NCBI GenBank assembly: GCA_021234155.1
Contig: JAJEKV010000471.1
Coordinates: forward strand, 1-64,000
Origin: Isoetes taiwanensis
Taxonomy: Eukaryota > Streptophyta > Lycopodiopsida > Isoetales > Isoetaceae
DNA length: 64,000 nucleotides
Direction of reading: 5' to 3'
The notes beneath the pieces are model-generated. The model searched no databases and was not told where the DNA came from. It saw only the letters and a program-made list of their open reading frames with translations. Below are positions 21,849 through 33,829 of the stretch, piece after piece (positions within the stretch are counted from its first letter, which is position 1; every line of letters begins with the position of its first letter). A program made the translations under genes and the position numbers.

Positions 21849-24190
21849 TTATTCAACAGCATCAGGCAGGATTAACTCATTTCTTTTTTCAAACTCGTAA
21901 AGGCAGCTTCCATTATCACTACGAGCTGTTGGATCAAAGTTTTGCAGCGTTAGGATCTGTACAACCTTCAGGCACTGGGATATTAACTTTCTGGCAGCAC
22001 TCCCCTGTGCAACAGATTCTAGCATCAATAGTTGCATTTGAGGAAAAAAAACTGAACAAATATGTGGTTTCAAAATGTGTTGAGAAGCTGTCTTACCATA
22101 GAAATTTCCTGTGAAATGGCATCTTCGTTGGCATCTCCGAGGGCGGCCTCTGACATGTATTTGCCTGCCAGTTGCACCCTCTTCACATTTTCCTGCTCTG
22201 CCACAAACAAATTGCCATATTCTAGCAACCTGGCTATGGTCATCTGGGGTTTTTCGGAATTTTGGAGGTCCTTCTTTGGAATTCACCAGCTTAGATCCAA
22301 TGTTCTCTACCCCAACACCAACAATCCACTTCCTCACTTCATCATCATACACTCCTGGCCCTCAAGGCACCAAAGAAATCTGAAAGAATAGATGTTCTTT
22401 CTAATGAGTTCCAGACATTATGAAACTGAGAGCATACAGGCATTCTGCTTATATTATCCACCAGATATAAAGTATATAGCAACTTAACTTGGAAGAATAT
22501 GTTCTATAAGACATTGCGTGTTTTGCACTCTACTTAATTGATAACTCATACTTCAAGAAATTTCCTAAGAATTCACAGCATTAAATCTGATGCCTGAGAT
22601 AGACATATCCTAAAAATTAGCATGTGTGTTGTCCTACAATCCATAATTGAAGTTCCAATCTTAGAGCTTTCTTGGGAAAAAAAATACCTATTGATTGCCC
22701 TGGGAAAGTGTCCACAAGTTTCACAACGTCCTCTTCAGGAACGCCATCAGTTTTGAAAATTCCAGTACAAACACCGATTCTATCTTCCCTGGTTGGAGCT
22801 CCAGTAGAATTTTTCCATGCGCCCATCTCGAATCAAAGGAGCATATAATGTGGAAAAATCGTTACCAGACAATAATAGGAACCCTAGGAATTTCCTCTTG
22901 GTTGTATACTCCTGGTAGCTGCACATTGGTTGGATTATCTGCAATGTTCATGAGTGTCGCATTTACCATCTGGTTGTTCACTGTGTATTGCGTAGTGCCT
23001 CCCATTCTACCAGCTCCGGCATCAAGATCATTGATGAACAGAACACACATCTTGCCCTTTTTCCCTGATAATGTCTGCTGCCTCTCTGTACCTTTGCCTG
23101 ATCAGTTTAGCAGGTTCTCCAGCATTTCCACTCTCCAACTCACCAGCGCTCATTGCAATTACCCTGTAATGTTCCTAAGAATTCTAGCTTTTTGTACCAC
23201 TAAAAATTTTCCAGTCCTAACTAGCTCCTATACTTCCTAATTTACCAAATAGATCATGAACATAAGCAACCAATATCTGAAATAAGTTCGCCACAAGTTT
23301 CTTACTGAATCCCAAGTTTCTTAAACACAAGCTCGCACTGAAAGGACTTGCCCTGCCCTTTTCCTCCCCATATTCCAAGAATAAGCGGAACCTATCAGCA
23401 TAACAGACCAATTGAATTCTAAGAATTGATTATGCAGCTGAATTCTAAGTGCAAAGAATTGGCTTATACCTTTATGTTAGGCAAAGACATGAAATTTTAG
23501 AAATGTGAATCACAAGCTTGTCCATGAACGATTTGGAGATATAAAAGCCATCTGATATGTTGTCCATGGTAAACCTGAATCAGATAATTTTCAAATTGTA
23601 AGCGAAAGAGGGATACATCAGATGCCTACGAAAAGGAATAATAAGAACCCTACACCTTTGCCCGCTACTAATGTAATCCCAAGAGGACAACACGGCGTGC
23701 TGTGTTCCTCCTCCTTGGGGGCCCTGAAACAGAGAATCCACCATGCCCCTTGCCTCTTGTAATATCTTGCTGATCATCGGACATATCAGTTCCAAGGCCT
23801 GCCCATTTATCTTTCTTTGATTCTGCCTCACATACTACTCTGCTCTGAGCCTTCACATCTCCAAAACCAGCACTCAGATTCGCCCTTTTGAAATTGCTTC
23901 CCAAAAATGCAGAGCTCAAGGAGTTATTGTTGGTTCCGCTTATCGGATTCGTAACCCCAGGTAAACTCTGCATATCCACATTCCATTATCCATCCGTCCG
24001 TCAGTAATTCCAGAAGCAGATTCAATTTCGGCTTTCAAATAATATTTCTATGAATGAATGGGGACGATTTTGTAATTGAGATGAGATCAAACAACGGAAA
24101 AAAGAGAGTAAATGCAATGAAAACTATTTGAATACCTGAGAAACAGAAGGGCGAGCTTGGAGCGCCTGTAATACAAGACGCTATAGCCGA
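21849..24190 (-). pseudogene. RCA: Rubisco activase, alpha-type, frame broken
   Basis: Rubisco activase is the stromal AAA+ ATPase that frees Rubisco of inhibitory sugar phosphates. Minus-strand exons, all with GT-AG borders, are: 23656-23967 (transit-peptide part, then KDKWAGLGTDMSDDQQDITR), 23470-23574, 23306-23391 (Walker A GGKGQGKS), 22688-23163 (LFINDLDAGAGRMGGTTQ, NIADNPTNVQLPG, PTREDRIGV), 22097-22379 (RKWIVGVGVENIG) and 21849-22004. An upstream exon ending at 24137 supplies more targeting peptide, but no ATG is visible. The last exon encodes the redox-type alpha extension, with cysteines in PEGCTDP and DNGSCLYEF. Breaks by one or two bases occur near 23742, 23485, 23045, 22849, 22803, 22357, 22243, 22105 and 21930. 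Several lie in homopolymers or CAG/CTG sites. Intact splice sites and high conservation mean it could be a live gene with consensus errors; as given it cannot be translated. Confidence 0.92.
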
Positions 24191-24199
24191 GGAAAGGAA

Positions 24200-25100
24200 A
24201 GGTGCGAGTGGGATTCACAACTTCGGGAATTTTATTAGGAATCCAGAATTTCGGGTATTAGAATTCGAAATCACACTTGGGACGTATGAACCATTGAAAT
24301 TAAGATCTTCTTTCTGTGGTCCACAACACATGCCATTTTTATGTTATGGATAGAAAGTGCATGGTTGCTCTATGTTTTGCCTGTATGGGGAGTGATACTT
24401 AGTATTCATGTGGATGAGATACACACTGTGTAGGTGTGGAAGGTATTCATGTGGATGAGATTGTGTATCGTGGGGACAGAAGTTCGTAATAAAGTTACAC
24501 CGATAATTGTTGGGTTGTCCCTACAGGGCAACCCCTCGCCTATGTGGGAAAAGGCTATGCAGGTATATACCCAATATTCTTTGTAACTGACCTAAACCTG
24601 TTGTTGTAGGTAATTTGTCGGTTCACTTTGTAAACTATGTCGGAAGTCTGCACAAACGTTCCATGGCTGGAATCGCAATGGCTGCTTCTGAAAGAGTGGA
24701 AGGATTGGCCGCTTCTATTTGGTCGATGTTGTTACGAATCAACTAGTACTAGCCGAGTAATCGATCGCAAATGAAGTAGTTTCTACTTTGAGGAGCTTTG
24801 ACTTTTGGCAGATTGCAAAAAATCAGAAGGGTTTTATTTCAAGGAGCTTTTGTGAGTATTTTATGGTTTTGACATTATTATGTGATCATATCCGTCTACC
24901 ATCCCATACCATAAACTTTCCGCTTTTGTTTCGTATTTGGATTGCGGATGGTGGGGGAGTAAGATTTTGCTTGTGTATAGTATGGGAATCCGGTATATTT
25001 TAGGCTTTGAGGAGCTTTGTTGGCGCTAGATGTCCAATTTGTAATTTCGACCAGTTTGCAAGCATAACAAGCCCAAAACCATGGCGACGGCATGGCGAAT
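24200..25100. other. Region upstream of Rubisco activase
   Basis: Would include the activase promoter on the minus strand, but I see no convincing TATA box at a proper distance. A GGGTTGTCCC-TACA-GGGCAACCC near-hairpin lies at 24511-24535. No other gene is recognised. Confidence 0.35.
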
Positions 25101-25760
25101 TGTCATTTCCAAAGACTTAAGGGGAGAAGAGTGGGGGGTTTTATGGTTTCTAGGGCCAACGGCACGGATCCGGCTTCAAGACTGAGGGTGATTCGCTGAT
25201 CTGCCAAGTAGCGGCAATGGCACAGAAACCCTGCCCTCGGTGGGCAGGTCGATTTGGGTTTCTTATCCTGAGTTGGGGTTTCTTTGGCGGTTTTGGGATT
25301 TCTGAAGCACGGGCAGAAAGCGTATAGCCGGATTCCTTTGACCTTCATCCTTTGCAAATCCTTACAATCGGGTTTCTTAGTTCTTCTTGAGAGCTTTGCT
25401 CCACCAGCCCCTCGAGTGCAAGCCAGAGACCACAGCATAGGCCGACCGATTTCGAGGGCTCACGCACCTCTTGGAAGTCCTAACAAGGGCGGTGGAGCAA
25501 ACAGTTCAGGGAGGTGAGGTTTGATGAAGGTTTTTGCCGGGTCGGGACCGCGGCAGCACCAATGGTTCTCAAGTGGTTTTTTATTCTACGATGCGTTGGT
25601 TTCACACCATTGACAAGTGGCATGCCTTTTTCGCTGAAAATCTTAATGGCCATTGATCCGGGCACAATGCTAGGAATATTCTCCATATCAATCCGGTGGG
25701 GAATAAAACTTGAGTGTGACGCCATAAACCCCGTAAAAACATAATGTAATACAAAACATC
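25100..25760 (-). other. GC-richer block with possible exon fragments
   Basis: Minus-strand frames at 25103-25438 (111 residues, basic, Cys-containing) and 25480-25725 (81 residues) have protein-like composition. The block is richer in GC than its flanks. I cannot assign a family; a decayed gene or retroposed fragment is possible. Confidence 0.25.
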
Positions 25761-28010
25761 ATGATGCACAATATATGCATGTTTATTGTTTCAAAGATCC
25801 ATGTTTATGTTGAGAAGGTTAACCTCTCTTCTAATTGCATTAAGCTTGCAATCTTATTTCGAATTATTGCTTCCATAGTGTTTTCTTTTTTGTATGTACT
25901 TCCGGTTCTTAGACCAAGAACTTCTTTCGTAATGAATCTCCTTCCTCTTTGCTACATGCCAATGCTTTTCAAGTATTGAAGTAGAACATTATAATAGAAA
26001 ATGTTTGAAAATTCTCGGGTCCTTGGTCCTTTCATTTCTATTTGATTCTTTTCTCCCAAGATCTTACAAATATTTGTTCATGTTCATGTGTGCGTGGGTG
26101 ATGATTCGTGTAACTTGATCCCCTAAAGGTGTTTGATATGGATCGCCTCGTAGGCCACCTCATGGACTCCAATAAGGTTAGATTTACCGGAGATACCGTG
26201 GTTGTCCAAAGGTTCGGGTTTGAAGCATCGTGATAAAAAAGTTTTGGCTGGCTTCTTTCAAATCTGCGGGTTTGAAGCACCAGATCAACTTCTATGAAAG
26301 TTGGAGACATTCGGCCGCCTTTATGCTATACTCATTGGAAGTGTAATTAAAAAATACGTAAAATGAATTTTGGATTTAGAAACGATGGAGTAGGAAGTAT
26401 ATGCATGCATGTATGGTATATGAATTGACAGCAATAAGTGTAAGCATTAGGGACTTAAGAGGGAATGAAGCAGATGTTGAAGAATTAAAAGCGCATGTAA
26501 GGAGTTTAAACGAATTTAATTTCGCGGTTTGTTCTCACAAATTTTGTCTATTTCCTAATTTCAATCTCCCAATCTTGAAGATGATGCTAATGGAAACTCC
26601 GCGGAAGCATAAAAACATCTGTTTATGCACTTTGCTTCTTAGATCTCCATCTCTAATGATAACAGAGTAAGCCATTATTCTCACGATTCTAAAGTTGATG
26701 TCTCTAAGTCAGCCTACCACAAAATGTTGTCTTGAATCCACTTGCTTTTTGATGCTGATCCGATGGATGTGTGACATGATCCTCCCAAGTTTGGATATAA
26801 CATGGATGGATGGTATGGGATGTTCTATCTCCCCGATTAATGTCATGTCCTCTTTTCAATAGACTTTCATGAATTTCTTGTAATTCGCAGCTTGTGTACC
26901 ATGGACATGAAACCTACCACACATGATTATATAGACATTATAGCATGGTTAGCATGGCTACCATAGTAACTAGTCGATTTTGTGACTAGAATTTTGTGTA
27001 TGCTAGCTTATATAGTATGTAATTACTCGCTATATTCGTGAGCTTGCATTCATGTATTCCCCTGTTGATTATAATTGTGCGTTTTTTGCGGTGCATGATA
27101 ATTTTACCTTGAGGGTCTTTTCCATCTTTGGTTCGAATTGTTAAACTTTATTTTTGCAGTATTGTAGACATGATACAAGGAAGCAAGAGATTCAAGTTGT
27201 TAAACTTACTATTTGGCCCCATAGGGACGTGGTATAAGGAAGCAAGATAATAAATGTACACAATGTATGTTTCTATCATTATTTCTAATTTGCTTGACAT
27301 GCATCCGTATGCGCCCTCGCTTTGTTTACTCCATGGTATTCTTTCTTCCCTTCTTCCTACATAGGATTATGTCTCATGAAATGTCAATCTCACGCATTTA
27401 AGCATATTCTACAACCACATTCAATTATCACAATAAATTAGACAAGATGATAAAGCGTTGACATATCATACAATTGTATCCTTTTGTCGCATTTTTTTCT
27501 CAAATCCTTCCACTTACAGCAGATTCGGTTATATATTTATGCACATGCTTCAACTCTTGATCTTTATCTAGAAAGTACATCTGTAAATGAGGTCTCATAG
27601 AAATATTTGCGACCAATCCATCGAGGATGTATTCATTGGTAAGTTCTCCTCAACTAGAATGCTAAACTTTTAAGTTATGATCTATTTATATTTTTTCCTT
27701 CAAGAAGAGAGCTTTTTATACATGTACTGGGAAGAACATCATTAACTAGAAGGCATATTTCACAAATTTTTCGTTTTGTCCTTCAACTTTTCTCTCTACA
27801 TTTTGTGTTAAGTTTTATAGTTCATGAGGCATACAAAGTTTTGCAAAGACAATACTACACCGCATATAAGAAAAATATTATTCTTTGGCGTTAGGAATCT
27901 CCGCAAGATATAGTGCAATAGAACCGACATTCCTTGGATGGGGACGCCCCTTTTTTATTTTACCTCCCTATTTATTACGCCTCTCTTCATTTTATGCGCC
28001 ATCGGGCGTT
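25761..28010. other. AT-rich region without recognised gene
   Basis: Plus frame 26401-26670 includes a hydrophilic LRGNEADVEELKAHVRSL stretch that looks exon-like but is unassigned. A minus frame at 26038-26310 is also unassigned. Around 27140-27250 the phrase AAGGAAGCAAGA recurs with a preceding GTTAAACTT. Confidence 0.3.
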
Positions 28011-28016
28011 CTCTTG

Positions 28017-28985
28017 AAACTAGTTCTCTTCTCTATCCTACCGGTCTCCCTCACCCCCTCCCTCCAATTGGTGGATTGTTTGCACTTGATGGTGGGCCGA
28101 TCCGTTTGTTTGAGCTGAATTTCTCCTTCTTCTCTATCCTATCGGTTTAGCTCACCCTTCCTCCCCCTTTGATGGTTATTTGCATTTGATCATGTTCGTT
28201 ATTTCCCTTTCTTTTCTATGTCCGTACATTTGCATTCTTTATTTCCCTCGGCATGGCTTTGTAGCCTCGAGGGTATACTTTATTTCCTCAGCCGTGGCTT
28301 TGTAGCCTACGAGGCGCAATATTAGCTTACACTTTCGGCGGGCTTGGCATAACTCTTTTCATTTTTTCTAAGCAGGGTAACGAGGCGCAAGACTAATCGT
28401 TTTTTTTTCAGGTCATTTTTCATGACGGTTCCCCGATTGGTATTGTTGTTTCTTTTTAAGGTGGCCCTGTGAGCCTCCGAGATCTTCTTTTGCCTATGGC
28501 ATCTAACTCATTGACGGTTATTTTTTCTTTCATCCTTGACTCGGCAGGATTTTTAAGGTCTTGTGGTTGCTGTGAGTCGTGGGCCGTGCTTCAACTATTT
28601 TCTTGGGTTTTCCTCAAAAACTTAAGAAGGCGTGGTTCTTCTTCCGATGGGGAAAAGTCACCGTGTCTTCTCACCTCTTCTCGACCTCAAGTGGCGGATA
28701 AAACCATCTTTTATATTGTATTCTTTTAGTATCAAACCATCTTTTATATTGTATTCTTTTTAGTATCATCATGCTCTCGATGATTGTCTAGTTTGAACAT
28801 TTAAAGTTCATAGTTCAAATTTATTTACCCTAGTGAGGGATCCATTTGTACTCAATGTTTTTACAAAGCTCAATGAGAACACCACTTCACTTCTTGAGCT
28901 AGTTCTCTTCTTCTTCTCTATCCTACCAGTCTTAGCTCCCTTTTCATTCTTCTTTTTTGGGCTCCTTACGTTTGCTCACCCCTCC
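28017..28985 (+). repeat. Cluster of small tandem and dispersed duplications
   Basis: TTCTCTATCCTACCGGTCT followed by a pyrimidine-rich CTCACCC segment occurs near 28027, 28128 and 28915. CTTTATTTCC(C)TC-GGC-TGGCTTTGTAGCC occurs twice in tandem (28237-28320). AAACCATCTTTTATATTG plus 15 further bases is an exact 33-34-bp tandem duplication at 28702-28768. Confidence 0.75.
28605..28670 (+). repeat. Second copy of the phrase block at 18730-18795
   Basis: GGGTTTTCCTCAAAAAC, AAGGCGTGGTTCTTC, CCGATGGGG and AGTCACC follow in the same order and spacing as at 18.73 kb. The parent element is unidentified. Confidence 0.5.
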
Positions 28986-28999
28986 AAAGTTTCTTGTTT

Positions 29000-31900
29000 A
29001 TTGGTGGTGATTTGGAACCCCTGACTACAAGTTTGGCTATAGCAAGGTTGCGGCAAGGTGGGTAGAGAAGGCTATATGGCATGTCAAGCAATCTATCACA
29101 CATGGGACCGATTCGGAAGTGTTAGGGTCCCGTTTGTGGAGTTTGGCGATGGTTTTAGCGCCTTGGTTGGGCGGGTTGCTTCTAGCGGCTTCTTCATGCA
29201 CAACCGCTACCCCTGGTCGATTTTGTTTCTCTAGGTGGGCGGGTTAGTATCTATAGATTTTGCTTTCTCCGTCTCCACGATTTTGCGGGTTGTGCCTTGG
29301 GGATTCTCGATAATCTTACAAAGATGACCTCGTTCATGCCCTTCGATTTTTCTTATGGCGGCAATTACTAAGAACAGTTTTTCAGAAAATCTCGTTCTTG
29401 AGGGGTCTAATAGCAAGAACCTCCTTCATGTTCTTGATTTTTCGCCTTTCTGTTGATTTGTTCTAAGTTTTTATCGTTTTTGTAGCGCATTTGATGAATC
29501 TAGGTAGCTTTTTCCCGACTGTGATTCAAGGGGTGCTTCGAAAGATGGTCGCCGATCGATTGGTATGTCACCGGTTCTTTGGCACCACTGATTATGAAGC
29601 AAGATCCATTTGGATGGCTCTTGAGCCTTGAAGTTTCGTGGTAGGGTTTGTTTTCAATTGAAGTTTCGGTATGGGGTTTCGAGGTTTGATCCAATTCTTT
29701 GTGCTTCACCGATAAGCCTTGGTATTTTCGGCGAAAGTTCCTTCCCCGCCATGGCTAATTCTTTTCCACCAATTTCGCGGTAACGATCCCCTTGGATCGA
29801 TTCAAGGTCGGTCGATGTCGCGGTGCTAGCGGGGGCATACCGTGATCCGCATGATATCCGGGTCTTCCCCTTTTGTTCGGTTTAGGAAACGCCAACCGGC
29901 GTCTTTGAAGGATTAGGAAAGCGGTAGATTATTTTTCTTTGTAACACTTTTAGGTTGATGAGCATATATTTAATAACGCACATTCTTTTAGGCTATCAAT
30001 TAACACCTACTAATATAACTATTCTCCTTTGATTTTATATGTGTGAATGAGATAAAGCGTTTGCTACCTAAATTAACGGTTTAGGTTTATGTGGCAGCCA
30101 TATTTGAGATACAAGTTAATTTGTAGGGATCCAAGATTTGGCACCATGGACACACAATTCCGCACTCAAGAACAACGGTATTTATGTGCTTTGCTTCATT
30201 TAGTCTGTAGGTTCATTTTATGATTCTCATTTTCCTTTGGTTATCTTCGCAATCATGCACCATATCTTCGTAGCCTTTTCTCTTTTTGTTGACTGCATTC
30301 ATGGAGATCTTGTTTGCTCGTCAAGGTGCTATCTCATCGTGATTTATATTCGAATGAACCGTATTTTTATTTCTTGGTCATCTCTGAATCATGTGTTATA
30401 TCTCCCCTAGTCGTGTTCTGAACTTGTTGATATTACACATGGAGAATCTCCTTAATAACCCTATATTCTCATCGTTTGGTCATCTCTATCAGCATGCTTC
30501 ACATCTCGATAGCCCATTTGGCACTTTCAAAACCTATGTTTTAGAGTGAGTTGTCTTCTTATGTTTATTGGTAGCCTTCTGGCCATTTGTTTGTTGTCAT
30601 CTCGCACATTGTTTTGCATGGGAGTTTTAGTCATCTCACATCATGGGTTTGGATGGAACACCAACTAGGTAGCCCCCAATGATTTATTAGATATGGTGTT
30701 TTCTCATCCTCTTGAAGCGTATTAGACTACCTTTTTTAATTAGCTTAATCGTTTCGTGTATGAGGTGGGATTTATTTTGTCGACGTTAACTAGCTAGCGT
30801 GCTCGCATGTGGTTTGGAGATTGTTTATAGCATGGTGCTTTCAATTGGCATAGCAAAGCTATTAACTTAAAACGGCTATATCCACTTTCGCGGTTCGATG
30901 TTTTATTATTATTAGCAACTTCCATTTTTTGCTTGTCCTATGTCTTTGTCTAAAGGTGCCATTCTGTTTCCGTCACGTTTTAGTTCTTGGCCCCAAAAGA
31001 GGACCGAGTGTCTTATGGCTTTGTTTATTATCATTTTGCACTTTGGGTTGCATGTGGTTTGCACGTTGGTTATAGTCATATCAGATTGTGGTTTTTTGCA
31101 TAAAGAGACCCAGTTGCAAAATGATATAGGTGTTATATTATATTTTTGCCTTGGGGATATTTTTCCAAAGTGGTTGCTCATCTTGTTGAGGCATAGTAAA
31201 CATCTCTTTTTACTTAGCGTAATTATTTCTTCACATGGGGTGGTATCTCGTTCTCCACTTTGCTTATGGTTGGTAGTTCTATCTTCTTTATTTATGCACT
31301 ATTGGTCCCAGTTGCACTATTGGTTCTTTTTACCCTAGGTATGTCATTATGCCCTTTGTTGAGTTTCTTTCTTCGATGTCTTCCAATATTTGTTCTATGA
31401 TCCCATTTTCTTGACCATTTCATTTATTTCGCCTCACCTGTTTGACTTACAATAGTTCTTTTCGCCATATTCCTGTCCATTTATCATGCCCTTTACTCTA
31501 ATGATCTGCCTTGTTTAGCCTTTCATTCTTGATTATCCCAGTTGCCTAATCTACTTTAGTCATCTGATTTGCACATTCTTCCCTTCTTTTGGCTGTGCCC
31601 TATTCACCTGTGGTGGTGATTTCGTGAGCGACTCGGAGGAGTTATGGACTCAACTTTGTGTTGTGTTATAATTGCACACGTTGTTATGTTTAACATATGG
31701 TATGTTGGACTTGTTTTTCCAATTCTATATCTTTGGGTGTTCGTTGTAATCCATGTTTGTAGTTCTAGATGTTCCATACTTCTTAGAATTCCAGGTTGCT
31801 TGAGCATCTCATAAACACCACAGCTTGTGGTAGATTTGCAAGTTCTCAAATTGTTTGTGATAAATTGCACTCGATGCTATGTTTGGTATAGATGGTATGC

Positions 31901-32430
31901 CTCGGTTTGTCAAGCATCTTACATCTTGCATGCATATTATATTTGATAGGACTATGAGTGACCTTATTTTGCAGGCTATGGTGTCCATTTTTATTTGTGG
32001 CTATTTTGTTTTTTATTTACTTGGTTCATCTTTAGGTATTCGTTTTCTGTTTTGGTATTCCTTATGCTTGCACTATTCCATCTGTCATATGACTTCCATT
32101 ACGTTTCCATTGTCGCTATGTTTCTTGTTTCTTTAATTATGTTTTACTCCATGGCTCCATGACATTCCATCCAAACCTCTGGTGGTGTTGCCCAACTTTA
32201 TTATTTTTGGTCATGCGGTTTTCTCTGAGTCCATTATATTGGAATAGAATTCGTTATCGAACACGCGTTTCATTTTTGTGGTACATCCGTGTCTCATGGT
32301 AGTATGGTGCGGATCTTGGACTCTACTTTCTTGGTTTCATTTAGCGCACATTCTAAAATTCTTTTTGGCACAACATTATTGTCAGATGCATATTGGCCAT
32401 CTTTTGGTTTCTCTAAGTCTGTTGTCTAGT
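29000..32430. other. Unassigned, T-rich plus strand
   Basis: Frames on the plus strand are rich in Phe, Leu, Ser and Cys as expected from base composition. None shows a domain. A 69-residue minus frame at 29500-29709 is hydrophilic but unassigned. Vague recurrence of TCATCTC and CATATGG phrases suggests old repeats. Confidence 0.35.
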
Positions 32431-33280
32431 TCACATGTTCATTTATTCTGCCTTTGACTCCCTTGATTTTAGCTTATGTTGGTTCAACATTCCATGTTTC
32501 TTATATGGATCGGGTTGCTCTTTGGTATATCATTTTTTATTTTATGTGTTCATTAGTCCTTTTTGGATTATCGTTTCTATCTTGGTCTATTTAGAGCCCA
32601 TATTAAATTTTGGTTCCTTAAATTGGTCATGTTGCTCATTTGGTATATTATTTTTTATTCCATTTGTTTTGTAGTGGCATGCGGACTAGGTTCTATCTGC
32701 TTGAGATGCACTTTATTCTTTGGTCCCTTGCACATTTCTAGTACCTCGACAAGCTTATGCTATTCGGTTGTTTCTGTATGGCTTGGCTACATTACTACAT
32801 TTGGTAGGTTATTCTTTGTTCATTTAGTCCCATTTGCTCTAGATAATTAGCCTTTTTGTGTCTTGGCTCTGTGGCTCCCTTACTTCAATTGGTGTTCTCT
32901 TGTGCTTAGTTTTCAGATTTGGTTCCAAAGTCTTGTTTCTCTATTTTGCATGTCTCCTTTCTTACTCTTTCGTGGGTCTGGTTTCTTACTCTTTGTGCCA
33001 TCTCTTCAAAGTGTTCCCTTCATTTCCTTCTTTCACCTTCTTTTTCTATTGATAGATATTTTGGTTCTTTGTGAGCTAGCGTTGATTATCACTCCATCGG
33101 TTGCTTCATTTTCTCCCATGGTACCTTTGACTTATTATCTTTTTTCTTTATGCTATCTAGGTTAGTTTGAGCTCATCTTAACTTTTGTAGATATCGTGAT
33201 ACGTAGTGCATTAATTTTTATCAGTCTATGCTTTGTTGTTGTTGTTATTTTTGGGTTTGGTCAAATTCATAGTTTTATTT

Positions 33281-33829
33281 GCATTAGGGATTTTTGAGAT
33301 CATAAAAGGGCCTTCTAAGAATGGTGACTAAGCTATATGAACTACCAATCGAGAGAAAGCGAGGCGGTAATCGGTCAACCAAAGCAGTTATAACTAACTC
33401 CTTTGGATCACATTTTTCTAGCATAAGTGTTGATAAAAAAGTCAAATGAGATTTTTGTTTGGTGCAATAGATAGATCTCATTGAAATCTTTCTAACCTTG
33501 GGTGGTTTGCATATCTTTTAGCCCCGTAGGATAGTAAAAAGGATAAAAACCATATTTTTGGAGTTTTGACAATCATAAGTGGTTAAAATATGTGCAAAAA
33601 GCATATAAGGTTGGAAAGATCTCTTGAGATCTATCTATTACACTAAACGAGAGATCATTTGGACTTTTCTATCAACGATTATACTAGAAAAATGTGATCC
33701 AATGAGTTAGTTATACCGATTTCTTTATTTGGACCGTCAGCTTCTCGATTCTGATTGGTAGTTCATTTATCTTCATTTGGCTTAGTTGGCATGTTTTGAA
33801 GGCCCTTTTTAATCTCAAAAACCCCAATG
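33281..33829. mobile_element. Foldback (MITE-like) element, copy 1
   Basis: The outer ends GCATTAGGGATTTTTGAGAT and, inverted, AATCTCAAAAACCCCAATG match. Imperfect complementarity then continues inward for about 200 bases on each side: 33281-33497 with 33608-33829, including GATTGGTAGTTCAT/ATGAACTACCAATC and AGATAGATCT. About 110 bp of loop remain. There is no coding capacity and no clear target duplication. Confidence 0.75.
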
